A stretch of DNA of 54,616 bases from an uncultured Clostridia bacterium. GTDB taxonomy: Bacteria; Bacillota; Clostridia; Oscillospirales; Acutalibacteraceae. Shown here in pieces: positions 54,584-54,616 of this stretch. Under the pieces are notes generated by a model, which was not told where the DNA came from, searched no databases, and saw only the letters and a list, made by a program, of their open reading frames with translations. Where the stretch lies: assembly GCA_944384895.1 (NCBI GenBank), contig CALWVB010000067.1:1-54616 (forward strand), read 5' to 3'. Both the position numbers and the translations under genes were made by a program. Within the stretch, counting starts at the first letter, position 1, and the number at the start of each line of letters is the position of its first letter.

Positions 54584-54616
54584 AGAGTCTTAATAGGAAC
54601 ATTTATCCGTATTGGT
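54584..54616 (+). repeat. 33-bp direct repeat, copy 2
   Basis: Exact copy of 54321-54353, ending at the last base of the window, so a longer tandem array may continue beyond. Confidence 0.85.

Noticed and set aside
54321-54616. CRISPR array
   Set aside because: The repeats are 263 bp apart, far more than a spacer length, only two copies are visible, and no cas gene is present.

Overview
The window is an AT-rich, low-GC Gram-positive chromosome segment. Shine-Dalgarno sites of the GGAGG type, frequent TTG starts, a type VII secretion locus and HxlR, LysR and MerR regulators suggest a Bacillota organism of the Clostridia type, probably gut-associated. The exact genus cannot be read from the sequence. 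No rRNA, tRNA or CRISPR array was seen.

Layout: (1) 1-9.2 kb, minus strand: a type VII secretion (T7SSb-like) cluster with a coiled-coil protein, a TPR protein, three WXG100-like small proteins, an unusual proline-rich repeat protein, and an EssC/FtsK ATPase split into two translationally coupled polypeptides (the second runs off the left edge). (2) 10-17.2 kb: a degenerate nucleotidyltransferase-like gene, a GH13 amylase/neopullulanase, a small DUF6514-like gene and guaA. (3) 17.2-35 kb: an acquired region starting exactly at the 3' end of guaA, a known integration hotspot. It holds a truncated TIR domain and its partner gene, a tandem array of terminator-bearing units, a MerR-controlled MATE exporter with a decayed cytidylate-kinase-like gene, a heavily decayed GC-rich mobilizable transposon (TnpV, large serine recombinase, primase, DUF3847, RSF1010-like oriT core), and a serine DNA invertase followed by a surface/secreted protein operon. 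(4) 35-54.6 kb: GNAT, HxlR, an MBL-like protein, a Zn-macrodomain/SirTM ADP-ribosylation operon, a second MATE, a LysR/MerR/flavodoxin/aldo-keto reductase/CMD redox cluster, an acyltransferase, a SLATT-like two-transmembrane cassette with an XRE regulator and operator, and an ABC exporter.

Two signals stand out. First, ten intergenic copies of a ~175-bp element occur in ordinary chromosome but not in the 17-35 kb acquired region. Each has a GC-rich outer inverted repeat enclosing two short hairpins and a third, AT-rich inverted repeat, which predicts a four-way-junction cruciform. Many base pairs covary between copies. This looks like an undescribed structured repeat or mobile non-coding element. 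Second, two 26-bp hix-like sites with reverse-complementary core dinucleotides lie between a serine recombinase and a surface-protein operon. They flank ~137 bp that contains a promoter pointing away from the operon, which is the arrangement of an invertible ON/OFF promoter switch.

Other points are a MerR-type 19-bp-spaced promoter with a palindrome in the spacer, two candidate small structured RNAs, and an operator/promoter pair in front of an unannotated 59-aa gene.
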